The position numbers and the translations under genes were made by a program. Under the pieces are notes generated by a model. It was not told the origin of the DNA, did not search any database, and saw nothing but the letters and a program-made list of their open reading frames with translations. A stretch of DNA of 64,000 bases from Numida meleagris (Eukaryota > Chordata > Aves > Galliformes > Numididae): assembly GCF_002078875.1 (NCBI RefSeq), contig NC_034412.1:11656995-11720994 (forward strand). The letters are read 5' to 3'. The stretch's first letter is position 1. Each line of letters opens with the position of its first letter. Positions 46,141-57,600 of the stretch are shown in pieces.

Positions 46141-47679
46141 TTGGCTGGGAAACAGGCGTACAGTCTTATTTTGCATTACTGCAATAATAATGGCTTTTGA
46201 CTAGCCAGGAAGGAAGCTACACTGTGCCCTGGTTAGACACTACAGTTCTGATGTGCACTGGCTATGTTCTCTAGAGTGAATTCAGCTAAGTGCTGACTAA
46301 TTGAAAGGGCAGGAAAATCTTCTTGAGACACCATGCCTTTGACATAGATTATGAGATCTTAAAAATCCTTCAGAAGTTGACAGTATTGAGCCTTTATTTT
46401 GATCCCGTGGTTTTGTCTCTACTGATGAACAACCATTTAGCATATCATAATTTAAGAAATCAACGGAATTTACAATTACTCTGTGGTTCAGCAGCTCCCA
46501 CAGCATTATCGGATTATTACAGATCCTCCAGGAAGTAATCTGTGTTTCATTTTCTTAATATTCAACTTTGAAATATTTATCGCAAATGATACACCATTTT
46601 GAAATATTTAGCACAAACACTTATTCAAATTTCATTTATTCCATCCAGTTAAATTTATGCATCCAAAATTGAAACGAGATTGATACTTAAATTGTACCAC
46701 TGAGCACTGACTTAACAAAAGAATCCAACTGCAAATGAACGTGAATACTTGAAAAGCACTTTCATTTACTCATATAACTTATATAAAATTGTAGCTCTGA
46801 TTTTTTTTTTAAATATTTGTAATATTGCACTTGCAAGGCTATTTAAAATTGTAATGTTAACATTTAAAATGTTAATATTTTAATACTTGCACAAATTATC
46901 AGAATTCCAGTATTTAGTTTTATAGAAGAAGCCTAATTCATCTGAAGAGTTGTGTAAATGTACCATTTTAAATGTAAGGTCTAGCAATACATTGAAATAG
47001 CCAAGTTTTCTTCTTTAGATCTTTTTTAAGCCAGTGAAATTTTATATTGTTTCTGTTAAAATACTTGCATTATGTTTGTCTGTTTGAATTTTCAGTGTTA
47101 ATCTAACTATGAAACAGTTTCATCTGTGTTTCATGTCATTATCTTCTAATGGAGGTGACTTGGAGATACCATTTCCATGAATTAAATGAATACTTTTAAA
47201 GTATTGTTAGCTTGAACAGTTCTAGTACTTCCGTTTGCAAGGTATAATTGTGAATTTGCAGGTTTTTATGAAGAACTTCTATGCAGATGCACTACTGATA
47301 AGAAGGTATTAATGTTGAGTTAATATTTAGTCTTTCATTTAAACACAGTTTGGTGATGGAGATGTTTTCTTTAAGGCAATCCCTTGTTAGAATTTTTACT
47401 ATAAGCTCTAGAATTTCTTTAAATACTGAAAGTAAAATCTATGCCCGTTGCTTGTTATGATTTTTTAAATTAAGGCTCAATGCAGTCACCCAAAGCCATT
47501 GTATACTGTGTATAACTGATGACTTGAGACACAATTGTAAAGCTTACTAGCAAAATGCAGGATACAAGTAAATGTGTAACATTAATGACTGCTGGAAATG
47601 TTCAGAAGAGGATAAAGTGTAAGAAGAAGGGAATGGATTGTGGTTATAAAGTCAAAAGTAAGTTACAATGTGTTACGTC
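46141..47679. other. Intergenic or distal 3' UTR, no gene seen
   Basis: AT-rich DNA without an ORF of interest, repeat I can name, or RNA gene. It could be a long COL4A3 3' UTR isoform. Confidence 0.5.
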
Positions 47680-48200
47680 TCATAGAATCACAGAATGAAA
47701 GGGACCTTAAAGACCATTTAGTTCCAAATCCCCTGCCATGGGCAGGGACACCTTCCACTAGATCATGTTGCCCAAAGCCACATCCAACCTGGCCTTGAAC
47801 AACTCCAGGGACAGAGCATCTACAGCTTCTCTGGGCAACTTGTTCTGGTGCCTCACCACCCTCACAGTGAAGAATTTCTTCCTAATCCCTAATTTAAATC
47901 TACCTTCTTTTAGTTTAAAACAATTACCCTCTGTCCTTTTGCTACACTCCTTGAGAAAGAGTCCAGTCCTCTCTTTCCTGTAGTCCCCCTTTCAGTACTA
48001 GAAGAGTAGCTATAAGGTCTCCTCAGAGTCTTCTCCTTTTATTTGGGCTAAATAACTCCAGCTCTGCCAGCTTGACTTTGTAGCAGAGGTGCTCCAGCCC
48101 TCTGATGATTTTTGTGGCCCTTCTCTGGACCCACTCAAACAGGTCTATGTCTTTCTTATGCTGGAGGTCCCAGAGCCGAATGCAGTGCTCCAGGGAATTT
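47679..48200 (-). mobile_element. CR1 LINE 3' fragment, antisense
   Basis: Plus strand starts catagaatcacagaatg and continues through gggaccttaaagaccattta, ccttgaacaactccaggg and ctggaggtcccagagcc. Reading frames are broken. The right boundary is approximate. Confidence 0.93.
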
Positions 48201-48945
48201 ACGCTTTGTTCCCAGTTTTGGATTCTGCTGCACCCTTATCGTGTGACCTTCAACAAGTTAATACAAATAAAGATTTTCATAAATAGCTTTAGATTTTGAG
48301 TGCTCCAACTTGGGCTTTCTTTCAAAAGCATGCATCACTCACAGCTGCAGGGACACATATCAAGCCCAGCTAATACAAGCTGGACACTGAAATCCAAAGA
48401 AAAACTTGAAGAAAGTTGATCTTAATCTCTCTCTGGTTGTTGTGAGAATTAGCTAGCTCATGTCTGTAAATAATTTTAGAGCCTTACCAGGAAAGTGCTG
48501 AAGAGGTGCAAAGTGTTAATATATTGTACTGAAAGAAAAAATCAGAAATAATGAGAAAACAATAGGAAAAAAAAAAAGGAAAAAACAAATAAAAGAAACC
48601 TTCTACTAAATACAACCAAATAAAAATATTTTGACTAAACAAAAGACCTATTTCACTTGTGGGGTTGTTTTCTTTTTTCATTCCTCTCACTACTAATGAT
48701 CTTTTCCTCTACCTATACATAATATTAAATATATATTTGTTAATAGTGTCAGCTGAAAGTGTGATAAGGAAGCTGAGGAGGCCCTTTGTGCTCCGGCCCT
48801 GCCCCGGAATGCAGGCCTGCATCCAGGCTCCAGCCCGCACCCCAGGGCTTGAGCCCTGCTTTATGTAGCCACGCATGGAATCACTGGTGAAGAAATTTCT
48901 ACTGTGGTACAAGGCTTCCTTAGATTTTCATTGCTTTAAAGACAA
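48201..48945. other. Intergenic spacer with a GC-rich patch
   Basis: AT-rich apart from 48780-48860, where a GC-rich segment contains the 10-bp palindrome gcaggcctgc at about 48811-48820. An AATAAA occurs at 48266-48271. No gene seen. Confidence 0.5.
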
Positions 48946-49740
48946 AATCATAGAATGGCTTGGGTTGAAAAGGACCTCAAAGATCATCGAGTCTCAACCC
49001 CCCTCCTGAGTGCAGGGTCGCCAACCACTAGACCAGGCTGCCCAGAGCCACATCCAGTCTGGCCTTGAATGCCTCCAGGGACGGGGCATCCACAACCTCC
49101 CTGGGCAACCTGTTCCAGTGTGTCACCACCCTCTGTGTGAAAAACTTCCTCCTAATATCTAACCTAAATCTTCCCTGTCTCAGCTTAAAACCATTCCCCC
49201 TTGTCCTATCACTATCCACCCTCACAAACAATCGATCCCCCTCCTGTTTATATGCTCCCTTCAAGTATTGGAAGGCCACAATGAGGTCTCCCTGGAGCCT
49301 TCTCTTCTCCAAACTAAACAAGCCCAGTTCCATCAACCTTTCTTCATAGGAGAGGTGCTCCAGCCCTCTGATCATCTTGGTCGTCCTCCTCTGCACTCGT
49401 TCCAAGAGCTCCACATCTTTCTTGTGCTGGGGCCCCCAGGCCTGAACGCAGTACTCCAGATGGGGCCTCACGAGAGCCGAGTAGAGGGGGACCACCACCT
49501 CCCTCTCCCTGCTGACCACTCCTCTTCTAATGCAGCCCAGAACATAGTTGGCCTTCTGGGCTGCCAGCACACACTGCTGGCTCATGTCCAGCTTCTCGTC
49601 CACCAGGACCCCCAAGTCCCTCTCCGCAGGGCTGCTTTCAAGTACTTCTTCCCCCAGGTTGTATAAATACCTGGGATTGCCCTGGCCCAAGTGCAGCACC
49701 CTGCACTTGGCCTTGTTGAACCTCATTAGGTTCTCGTGAG
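48946..49740 (-). mobile_element. CR1 LINE, 5'-truncated, long open ORF2 remnant
   Basis: The minus strand keeps an uninterrupted 232-codon frame (49726 to 49028) from the C-terminal part of the CR1 reverse-transcriptase [65 protein letters not shown]. The 3' end (plus strand gacaaaatcatagaatggct, at 48941-48960) is next to 48946. It is 5'-truncated and lacks ORF1, the endonuclease and the RT catalytic core, so it is not autonomous. The open frame suggests it is the youngest CR1 copy here. Confidence 0.96.
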
Positions 49741-50569
49741 CAAAAAATCCATATCAGTAGTGTGTAAATGTTACAGAGACCGGAGAAGTGGTATAAGGAA
49801 GGAGGACTCCCACCAGCAGACAGAGTGGGATTGCCTGGTGAGGTGCACTCAGGCCAACAGCTTGCTTCGAGGAGGCCAGATAGAAGATCGTGTATCTGCA
49901 GAGAAATAATGTATAATTTTCTATGCTAGGTAGTGTTTATTTTTATCTTTTAAGAGGTCATATTTCAGATTGTTTGCCTCTGTGAAACGGTGCTTTTGGC
50001 ATTTGTAAGGACTGAATTAGCAAGCGGCATTGACCTTGGATCCATATACGCTTCAATACTTCTGGCTCTGCTGCTCATTTTGACCTCTAAAACTTAACTG
50101 TGAACATTAAAAAAATGCAGCGAAAATAGGAAAAAATTTTATCCTGTTCCAAAAAAATAATTTGTGATATATAGTAGCACCTTTCATTTCACTTTTCTTG
50201 GAAAATTGAAGGTACCTACACACATTGCGGTGGAAGAGCTGGTTTCAGGCCGCCACTGTGTGGTGAGGGGCACCCAAGGAGGCCTCGGGGCCTCAGCACA
50301 GACAGGCAGGGGTGGAGCACTGCGCTGCTTGCGGCACAGAGCTGTGTGGAAGCAAGTTGGGAAATGAATGCCGTGCTTCTGTGCTACGTATGATTCTGAT
50401 GTATTTTACATCACGCTGACAAGTTTTACATGCTAATTTTTTCCTGCTAATTACACCAGATCGCAGAATGGCCTTTGTGAAGCTTAAACGGGGGCCGGAA
50501 TTTCTGAAGTACGCAGTTCCTTGTAAATACTAGCTGGGCAACTGGCCACAAAAACACACACTTAGATCC
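49741..50569. other. Intergenic spacer upstream of MFF CpG island
   Basis: No ORF of interest. A moderately GC-rich patch at 50230-50345 precedes the CpG island. Nothing else recognised. Confidence 0.5.
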
Positions 50570-50679
50570 TCACGTCTCCGTGTCATAACGCTGTTAATCG
50601 GCCACAACGTACAGCCGGCAGGACCCAGCCCTGGAGCCGCTGCACCGCGGTCACCCAGCGGCCTACGCAAACCCCCAAG

Positions 50680-50690
50680 GCGCACGCGCA
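50680..50690. promoter_or_regulatory. MFF: NRF1-like site
   Basis: gcgcacgcgca matches the NRF1 palindrome except at the outermost base. NRF1 is a common regulator of nuclear genes for mitochondrial proteins. Confidence 0.4.
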
Positions 50691-50776
50691 CCGCCCGCCT
50701 TCCCTCACTAAAAATGGATGCCTTGCGGCGCGGCCGCACGCGAGGTACTGGGGGGAGCCGCTTCCGCCCTCTGTCT

Positions 50777-50786
50777 GTCACGTGAC
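50777..50786. promoter_or_regulatory. MFF: CLEAR / E-box palindrome GTCACGTGAC
   Basis: Exact 10-bp palindrome with core CACGTG, the form recognised by TFEB/TFE3/MITF and USF factors. It lies about 205 bp upstream of the first MFF donor. Binding is inferred. Confidence 0.55.
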
Positions 50787-50849
50787 GCGAAGTCCGTGAC
50801 CGGCAGCCTTTACGGCAGCCCGATGGGGACAACCCGCCCGGTGGTGGCG

Positions 50850-50991
50850 TCTCACCTGAAGGGTGGCTGAGGGCGCGCTGCGCCACTGAACGCCTCCCGC
50901 CTGCCGGAGGCAGCGCCGGAGCACGGCAGCAGCGGCCCGGCCGGGGCAGCAGGCGAGCCGGGCAGGGCCGAGCGTCTTACGCCGCGTCTAG
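50850..50991 (+). other. MFF: MFF non-coding first exon (start approximate)
   Basis: Inferred from a good donor, TCTAG|gtgagt, at 50991/50992 inside the CpG island upstream of the MFF coding exons. The transcription start cannot be placed from sequence; 50850 is a guess. Confidence 0.55.
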
Positions 50992-51420
50992 GTGAGTGCG
51001 TGCTGTGGGGCCTGGCGCGAGCGCTGCCATGCCGTGCCGTGCCGCCGCGTCTGCCCGGTCCCTTTCGCCGTCTTCCCGTTCCCCTGCCGCTGCTCGGCTG
51101 CCCGGGCCGTGCCCCTCTTGCTGCCCTCCTCCCCCGCGCCGTCCTGAACCCACGGCCGTCGCACCGTGCTATTTCTTCCAACGTTTCCGGCGTGTTTCTG
51201 TGAAGAGAAAAAGGGTTTTTTTGTTGTTGTTGTTTTTTTTTTTTTTAATGTTGAAACCTGCTGGGGGTTCCGGGAGGCGCCGGAGCCTCCGAGGAACTGT
51301 TGGCAGCGGGAGAGAGGAGCCGGGAGCGGGGCCGCGCGCAGTGCTGGGGTTCGCGCCGTGCTGGCGCTGCGGAGCGGGGTGAGCTGTCGTAGGAGTTCGG
51401 CGCCTATTCGGTTCAGCTGT

Positions 51421-54400
51421 ATCTTGTCGCTTTCCGACGCTTTCCTATTCTCGTGCCCTTCCTTAATTCTGTAAATATAAGTTTTAAAATCCTCGTTGTG
51501 ATTTATTAGCATCTTCGGAAATCTGCTTTGTCTAATGACTATTACAGAAAACAGTGTGACTGGTTACGTTCCTGTTAAACAGTTGGGCGTTTGTTAACGA
51601 GCCCATTTAAAGTTCTGCTGCTGGAATCTCACTGTTTCTTGTTTTGTGGTTCTCTTGTGGGGAAAGAAAAAAAGGTTAAAAATTGAAATCAATTTGACAG
51701 AAAAAAAAAAAAACAATTTTCAGTGTTTAGAAGTAGGTAAGAGTAGGAAGATATTGAGGTGTTGTATCTGTTGTCCTTGGCAATTGCTATGTACAGCTAA
51801 ACCCAGCCAGCACTATTTAGTTAATAAATAGCGTATAGAATGACTGTTCTGATGCTGTCATTTTTTGTGTGCGTTTTATCTTACAGCTGGAAAGCAGCAG
51901 TCATGCTGACTTACACACAAATCAATGCCAAACTTCAGGGGAGCTGTGGTGTACAATAAACAGTGCTGCAGTGTAGTGATTCTTGATGGCAAACATCAGA
52001 GCTGTCCTGGCGTTTCAGCATAAGGAAGCAAACAAGCTGTGGAACGTCCGTAGTCAAGTCTTGGGAGAGGCAGCTATCCTGTGTGCTTCTGCCGGTAGAT
52101 GTTCTGGATGCTGTAAGGTCTTCCTAAAATTGATTCTTGATATCGGCATTATGATTTTCTTAATGCTGTTGATCTTGAAGAGCTTTACTGATCATAGACC
52201 CTGTCTGGAAAGAAAAAGCACCTTTTGGAAAGTGGAAATGCCAAAAGACTGCGGTCTCTGTACCTATCACTGGCTGATCCAACCAGTATCTCATGAGAGA
52301 GAAAAACGTAGCTTGGAAGACTAAAGGGCAGGGACAAAAAAAAAATATGAAATTTAAGAATCTTGAAGTGACAGAGCTGCTTATGCACCTCTTGAGCTCC
52401 TTTAAACAGCGTATGCATATTTTGAAGTGTTTAGCGAAGTGGGTTGTTCCCGTTCCTTTCATTTGATAGATACAAACAGTAAGAATTAATACAGGTAGAT
52501 TAAATCTGTGCATAATTTCAGGCATTTTATTTATGGAAAGATACATTTTTTTAAAGTTTAAATAGAATGAAGACCTCCTCGACACCCAGTTCTGCAGTGT
52601 GATGGAGCGAGTGAGGCTTTGAGATGGGTGAATTTAGTTCATTTGATCTGTGGTGAGAGGAAGTCTTGAAAATAGCACCAAAGATGCAGGGACAGATTGC
52701 TAAGTGGATCACACCCTTAATATACGGAATGTGTGCATTTAATACAGTCTTACATAGACCATATCCTTCTATGTGCTTATTTCTGATGTCTGAAGATCAC
52801 TGTCAGTTTGAGGTTTTATTGCTAGGGGAAGTATTGTTTCTGTGTGATATTGTCAAGTATTAGTCTAATTACACGGCAACACACGAAGGGTTGACTGGCT
52901 TCTTTGCATGAAAATAGAATGTGCAAAACAGATGGAGATGCCATCTGATGGGGTCACAGAGGCTGACTTTCCTTGGGTGGGTCCTGAGGGCAGGCGCTCT
53001 TTGGTGAAGCACTGAGGGAAGAACCCAGGTTGTGTTTGCGTACGTGTGTGCGTGGAACAGCAGGTTATATTGGCTTGACCATGGTGGCACGCTGATGAAG
53101 GTACACGGCTCCCAGACAGGAGGTGCTGTGCGTGGGCTTGTGTTGGTTGGTTGGTGGCGTGACTCGTGTTCTGTCTCACCTGCACTGAAGCATTTTGTAG
53201 TCAAAGTTCTGTGTGTTTGGCTTCTTAAGGCACATGCACAGCAACAGATGTAGTCCTGCTGTCAAAAATAGCAAAAGAATGTAGCTGCAATTATACTGGC
53301 AAAAAATGCCCTTTTCCCAGAATAGATCCCTTTATTTAGGAAACCACTTCAAGCAGTACCAGTAAAAGATTTCTCGCTGGAATAAACTGTTTCCATAGAT
53401 GGATTTCCCATAATAACTATTTGCATATTGTGCGTGTGCATATATGTGTACAAATAAATATCCCTGTTAACCCTAACTGTAAAACTAACCGTTGTCTCAA
53501 TCTGAGCTGAGTTATGGCTGAGGCCCTCAGCCATTGGCTGGCTGGAGTTTCTCACAAGTGAGGCTTCTTGCAGCTCACAGTTTCCTCTGGGAGCTGCTCT
53601 GCAGCCTCACTCAAACTGTGTCACCGGGGTTTCTTTCTTAACTCAAGCTACAGCTGCCATCTCTGTCAGAGCCATTGATGAGGTCCCTCAGCCGTGACCC
53701 CAGTGGCAATGTTCTGTCAGTTATTCAAGTTCCCCCTCTAGCCCATAGTTTCTGTCACTGCCCCCTTTCCTGCCCCTCTGCACATGTAGCTCTAGGATTT
53801 CTTTTTCTCTCAGTCTTAAACCAGATGTTCCCACCTCTCAAAAAGACTAACCAAGCAGGCAGTTACCTTGGTCTGTGTCTTCAGTATGGCTCTCCAGTGA
53901 CTGCCCTATTAATAATTACTTCACAGCCCAGTTTCTAGGAAATACCTCCACTGCTTCCTTTGAAATTCCCTTTTCTAAGAAATACTTCACCATGCAGCTT
54001 TGTAAGGCTTTGTCTGCCTTCTCAAATGCTGCCACACTGGATCTGTGTAAATACAGACTGATGTTTTGATTTCTTACCAGTCCTGAAGATGCAACCAATG
54101 TTTCTTTTCCTGCTAGCCAATGCAAAAAAAGTGATTTAAAAAAAAAAAAACACGAAAACACTCTAGAAATTCTGCATGTAACGTGCAACTCAGTTTGAGG
54201 ATCCCCAGTGCAGCTTTGAGTATTACATACAGCTTCACTTTGTTCTCTCATTGCCCTTTGCTCTCAGCCTCTTGTGATCGAACTTCCTACGAATTTTGTC
54301 AACTAGTTTGTTTCTCTCAGTAAGTCTGCTCAGTTAGGATCTTCTTACACTTGCCTAGTAATCGCAGCAGAGAGGTCCCTTTAGTTGTTTTCCGTTGCTT

Positions 54401-54441
54401 TTGTATACTGCTATTACAGCTCTTGGTTTTCTTTTGCCAGG
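51421..54441. other. MFF 5' intron region
   Basis: About 3 kb between the CpG island and the first coding exon. Apart from the weak exon candidate at 51887, no coding block homologous to MFF and no mobile element were recognised. Open frames here do not look like protein families. Confidence 0.5.
51887..52094 (+). other. MFF: Possible alternative 5' UTR exon of MFF
   Basis: A clean acceptor (gttttatcttacag) at 51886 is followed by AT/GC-balanced sequence with short frames only, and a possible donor (gccg|gtagat) at 52095. Weak evidence; it could be intron. Confidence 0.25.
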
Positions 54442-54658
54442 ATGAGCGGGGCTGCGTTCCCGTCGCCAGCTGCTGAGATGGCAGAAATCAATCGCCTTCA
54501 GTATGAGATGGAGTACACTGAAGGAATCAGTCAACGCATGAGGGTCCCGGAGAAACTCAAAGTGGCTCCTCAGAATGCTGACCTTGAGAAGAGCGTCCCA
54601 GAAGGATTTCCAAATGCCAGTGTAACTATGCAGGTTCCAGAGCGGATTGTAGTGGCAG
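54442..54658 (+). CDS. MFF: MFF coding exon m1 (exon starts 54441)
   Basis: Acceptor cttttgccag, then G and ATG: MSGAAFPSPAAEMAEINRLQ onward to ERIVVAG; donor gtatgt splits a Gly codon. The second Met (AEMAE) is also used as a start in some mammalian isoforms. Confidence 0.93.
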
Positions 54659-57600
54659 GTATGTCTGCATCTCAATGTAATAAAAACAGCCCAAAATTTA
54701 AATCCCCCAAATTTCTGGAAGAACAGAAGTATATATTTAAAGAAAAACTTGTAAAATGCTTTCCAATTTTCAAACAGTTATTGCTCATCAACTTTCGCAT
54801 AGGAAGTACCTCAAACTTTGAAAATGCTTCATGAATAGTTTTGGTGTAACTTGTAATGGAGATAGTTAATGAACGAACCTTGCTTTCTATTGACAACTGA
54901 TATTCTTGCAGGTAATAGTGAAGACATTCCACTTTCCAGACCTCCAGACCTCGACCTTCTTCAGTCTACTCCGTTCAAACCACTGGCACTGAAAACTCCT
55001 CCCCGTGTTATTTCTCTTAGTGATCGACCACTAGATTTTTTGGACCTAGAAAAACCTCCACAACAGACACCTCAAAATGAAGAGGCTAGTACTTATTTTG
55101 TTTTTATGTGGTTGAGAAATTTTCTTCTAAAGCAAAATGAAATAAATAAAGAGTTCTCCACTGTAGTGCAGATCTGTCTGGTGCAAGCTAAATTAAGAAA
55201 ATGTAAAATATTTTTTATAAGCACTGTAGTTCTAACTGTGATCGTTAAGTTCCATGTTTAACTGACAAAGTGACTAGGGGTTGGCATGCTTGGTAAACTT
55301 ACACAATACTTACAAAGCCCAGCCATGATTAAAACAACCTGAAATAATTTCTAACAAAAAAAAAATCCTTTTGATTAAGCTACAAAAGTGGATTTTTTTT
55401 AATTTGCAGGTACGTTATTGGAAAACATACTGAGATTATTTAGGCATGTATCTGGAATTCATTGACAGATGATGTAACACATAGAATTAGTGAGTTTTAA
55501 GAAATGTCTGAAACCATACATCAAAGAAGTGTATGGCAGTGGCATGCAGATGGATGATTTGTAACTGACATCTTACAAACTAAGAAAATACTGATGAAGT
55601 TGTGTATCCTGTAGACTTGTTCACACTTGTGGCATCTGGTCATATAGATAGATAATGAAAGGATGGCAATGAGTCTGAAACTTGGTTTTATGTGTACCAG
55701 CATCAGATCCTCTCATCTTATGTCTTCCTCCTAATCACTGAGAAACCCACGTAAACATAGAATTGCAGAATGGCTTGAGTTGGAAGGGGCTTAAAGATCA
55801 TCCAGTTCTAACCCCTCTGCCATGTGCTGGTTGCCACCCACCAGATCAAGCTTCCCAGGGCTCCATCTAACCTGGCTTTGAACACCTCCCGGGATGGGGT
55901 GTCCACAGTCTCTCTGGACAGCCTGATCCTGTGCCTCACCACTCTGAGCAAAGAATTTCTTCCTAACACGTAACCTAAATTTCCTTTCTCTTAGTTTAAA
56001 GCCATTCCCCTTTTGTCTTATTACTATCAGACCATGTAAAAAGACAATTTCCATCCTGCTTATAGGATCCCCTAAAGTACTGGGAAGGCCAAAGTGAGGT
56101 TTTCCTGGAGTCTTCTCTTCTCCAAGCTAAACAAGCCCACCTCCCTCAACCTTTTTTCATGAGAAGGATCTCTGGCCTTATCATTTTCGTGGCCCTCCTC
56201 TAGACTGCTTCAGCAGCTCCAGATTGCCTTTGAGGACTAGTAACTTAAATCTTCAGTGCAAGTTTTTAAATCTCTCCGGGAATTTCCTGTCTTTTATCTC
56301 CCCCTTGCTGCCCTCCTGTGCAGGTTCGTTCATTGGGAAGACTGAAGAGAGAACGTTCCATGAGTGAAAATGCCACTCGACAGAATGGCCAGCTGGCCCG
56401 AAATGATTCCATGTGAGTAAAGAAACGGGGTGCAGGGTCTCAACTACAGCTTTACTACATATTTCTTTTGTTCTCTATCTACTTGTGCTTTTTTTTTTTT
56501 ACTAAGTAGCAATTTTGTGTGTTATAGTAAGTACATAATTTTAAACACTGGAATTTTTCTTAATTTCTGTGCTTTTGGTTCAGTGAGGATTTTTCTTGGA
56601 GTTTAGTGGTGGGAGCGTTTGTGGGCACACAGTTGTTCCATGAGTTATTGTGAATTGCTGCTTTAGGAGATCTTTTCAGTTTCTGAACTGGTGTAACTTT
56701 TTCCTGGATTTTCAGGTTATTTGCTCAGAGAAATTGAGTTATTTGTGTGCATTAAACCGTTCCCAGTTATCACTGTTGATATTGCATAATGGTTTTAATT
56801 AATAGACAAAGAAATGTGGTAATTTCTCATGAATGTGAGAGTAGGTCATTTTTCATTGGTATCTGTACACTTCATGCATTGGGATCTGTAAGTATGTATC
56901 ATCGTCTTTTGAGATGAAAATGGCAAGTAGCATTTAGCATTGGAAACTTCATTTACTGATACCATCAGAAGTAGCAGTTCTTAAGGATTCTTTTTGAAGT
57001 CATACATGTCTGTATATTCCGATTAGATACAATAGTCACTTGATTAATCTCAGTATATTCTGAGGGATGGCATCCTTCCATCTGACAGTAATTTTTTTTG
57101 CAGTGTAACACTTCCTGTATATGTAGGCATTGATCAAAATAATTCCTAATATAACTACCATAAAAAAAAATGCCTTAATGAAAGAATCTGAGATGTGAGA
57201 CCTAACAGTGGGATTCATCTGTGTTGGACAAATGAAGACTCAGTAGCACAGTATTGCTAAACCACCTTAAATTTAATTTAGGAAATAAGCACACGACCTA
57301 CTTAGGGTCTACTTATTTTTAGTATTAAAAAAAAAATAAATTATGTCCTAGAAATGCCTGTTTTCTTGTATTTACAGCAGGATTACCAGGAGGTACTGTA
57401 TGTACTACGTATTTATCTACCTGTGAGTTTGTCTAAAATTGGTGAAATGTATTCAGATACTTATTTTAGGAGTTACAGTTTTCTTTCTCTTCCTCCAGAT
57501 CTTCATGGAAATACTGTTGCTTAGCTTCCTTTTCATAATCAGGCTTTTGGTTCATACAAGGTTATAGATTTCTACGTATCTAGGTACTCAAGTCTACTGA

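Larger units (their letters stand above)
50570..51420 (+). promoter_or_regulatory. MFF: CpG island promoter of MFF
   Basis: The composition changes sharply from AT-rich DNA to a CpG-dense segment containing the first MFF splice donor at 50992. Visible sites: NRF1-like gcgcacgcgca at 50680-50690, an ETS-like ggcggaagcgg (minus strand, about 50757-50768), and the CLEAR/E-box palindrome gtcacgtgac at 50777-50786. No TATA box is evident near the expected start, as is usual for CpG-island promoters. Confidence 0.85.

Noticed and set aside
49268..49666. 132-codon plus-strand open frame
   Set aside because: It is the antisense of the CR1 ORF2 remnant.
50530..51512. Several long open frames on both strands of the CpG island
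   Set aside because: High GC content removes stop codons by chance; compositions are Arg/Pro/Ala-rich and no family is recognisable.
51983..52324. 113-codon open frame with a hydrophobic stretch in the MFF 5' intron
   Set aside because: No family resemblance and no supporting splice or promoter context. A chance frame is the simpler reading.
57379..57400. Collagen-like words (ggattaccaggaggtact) inside the MFF intron
   Set aside because: Only two triplets long, outside the collagen gene, with no splice sites around it.
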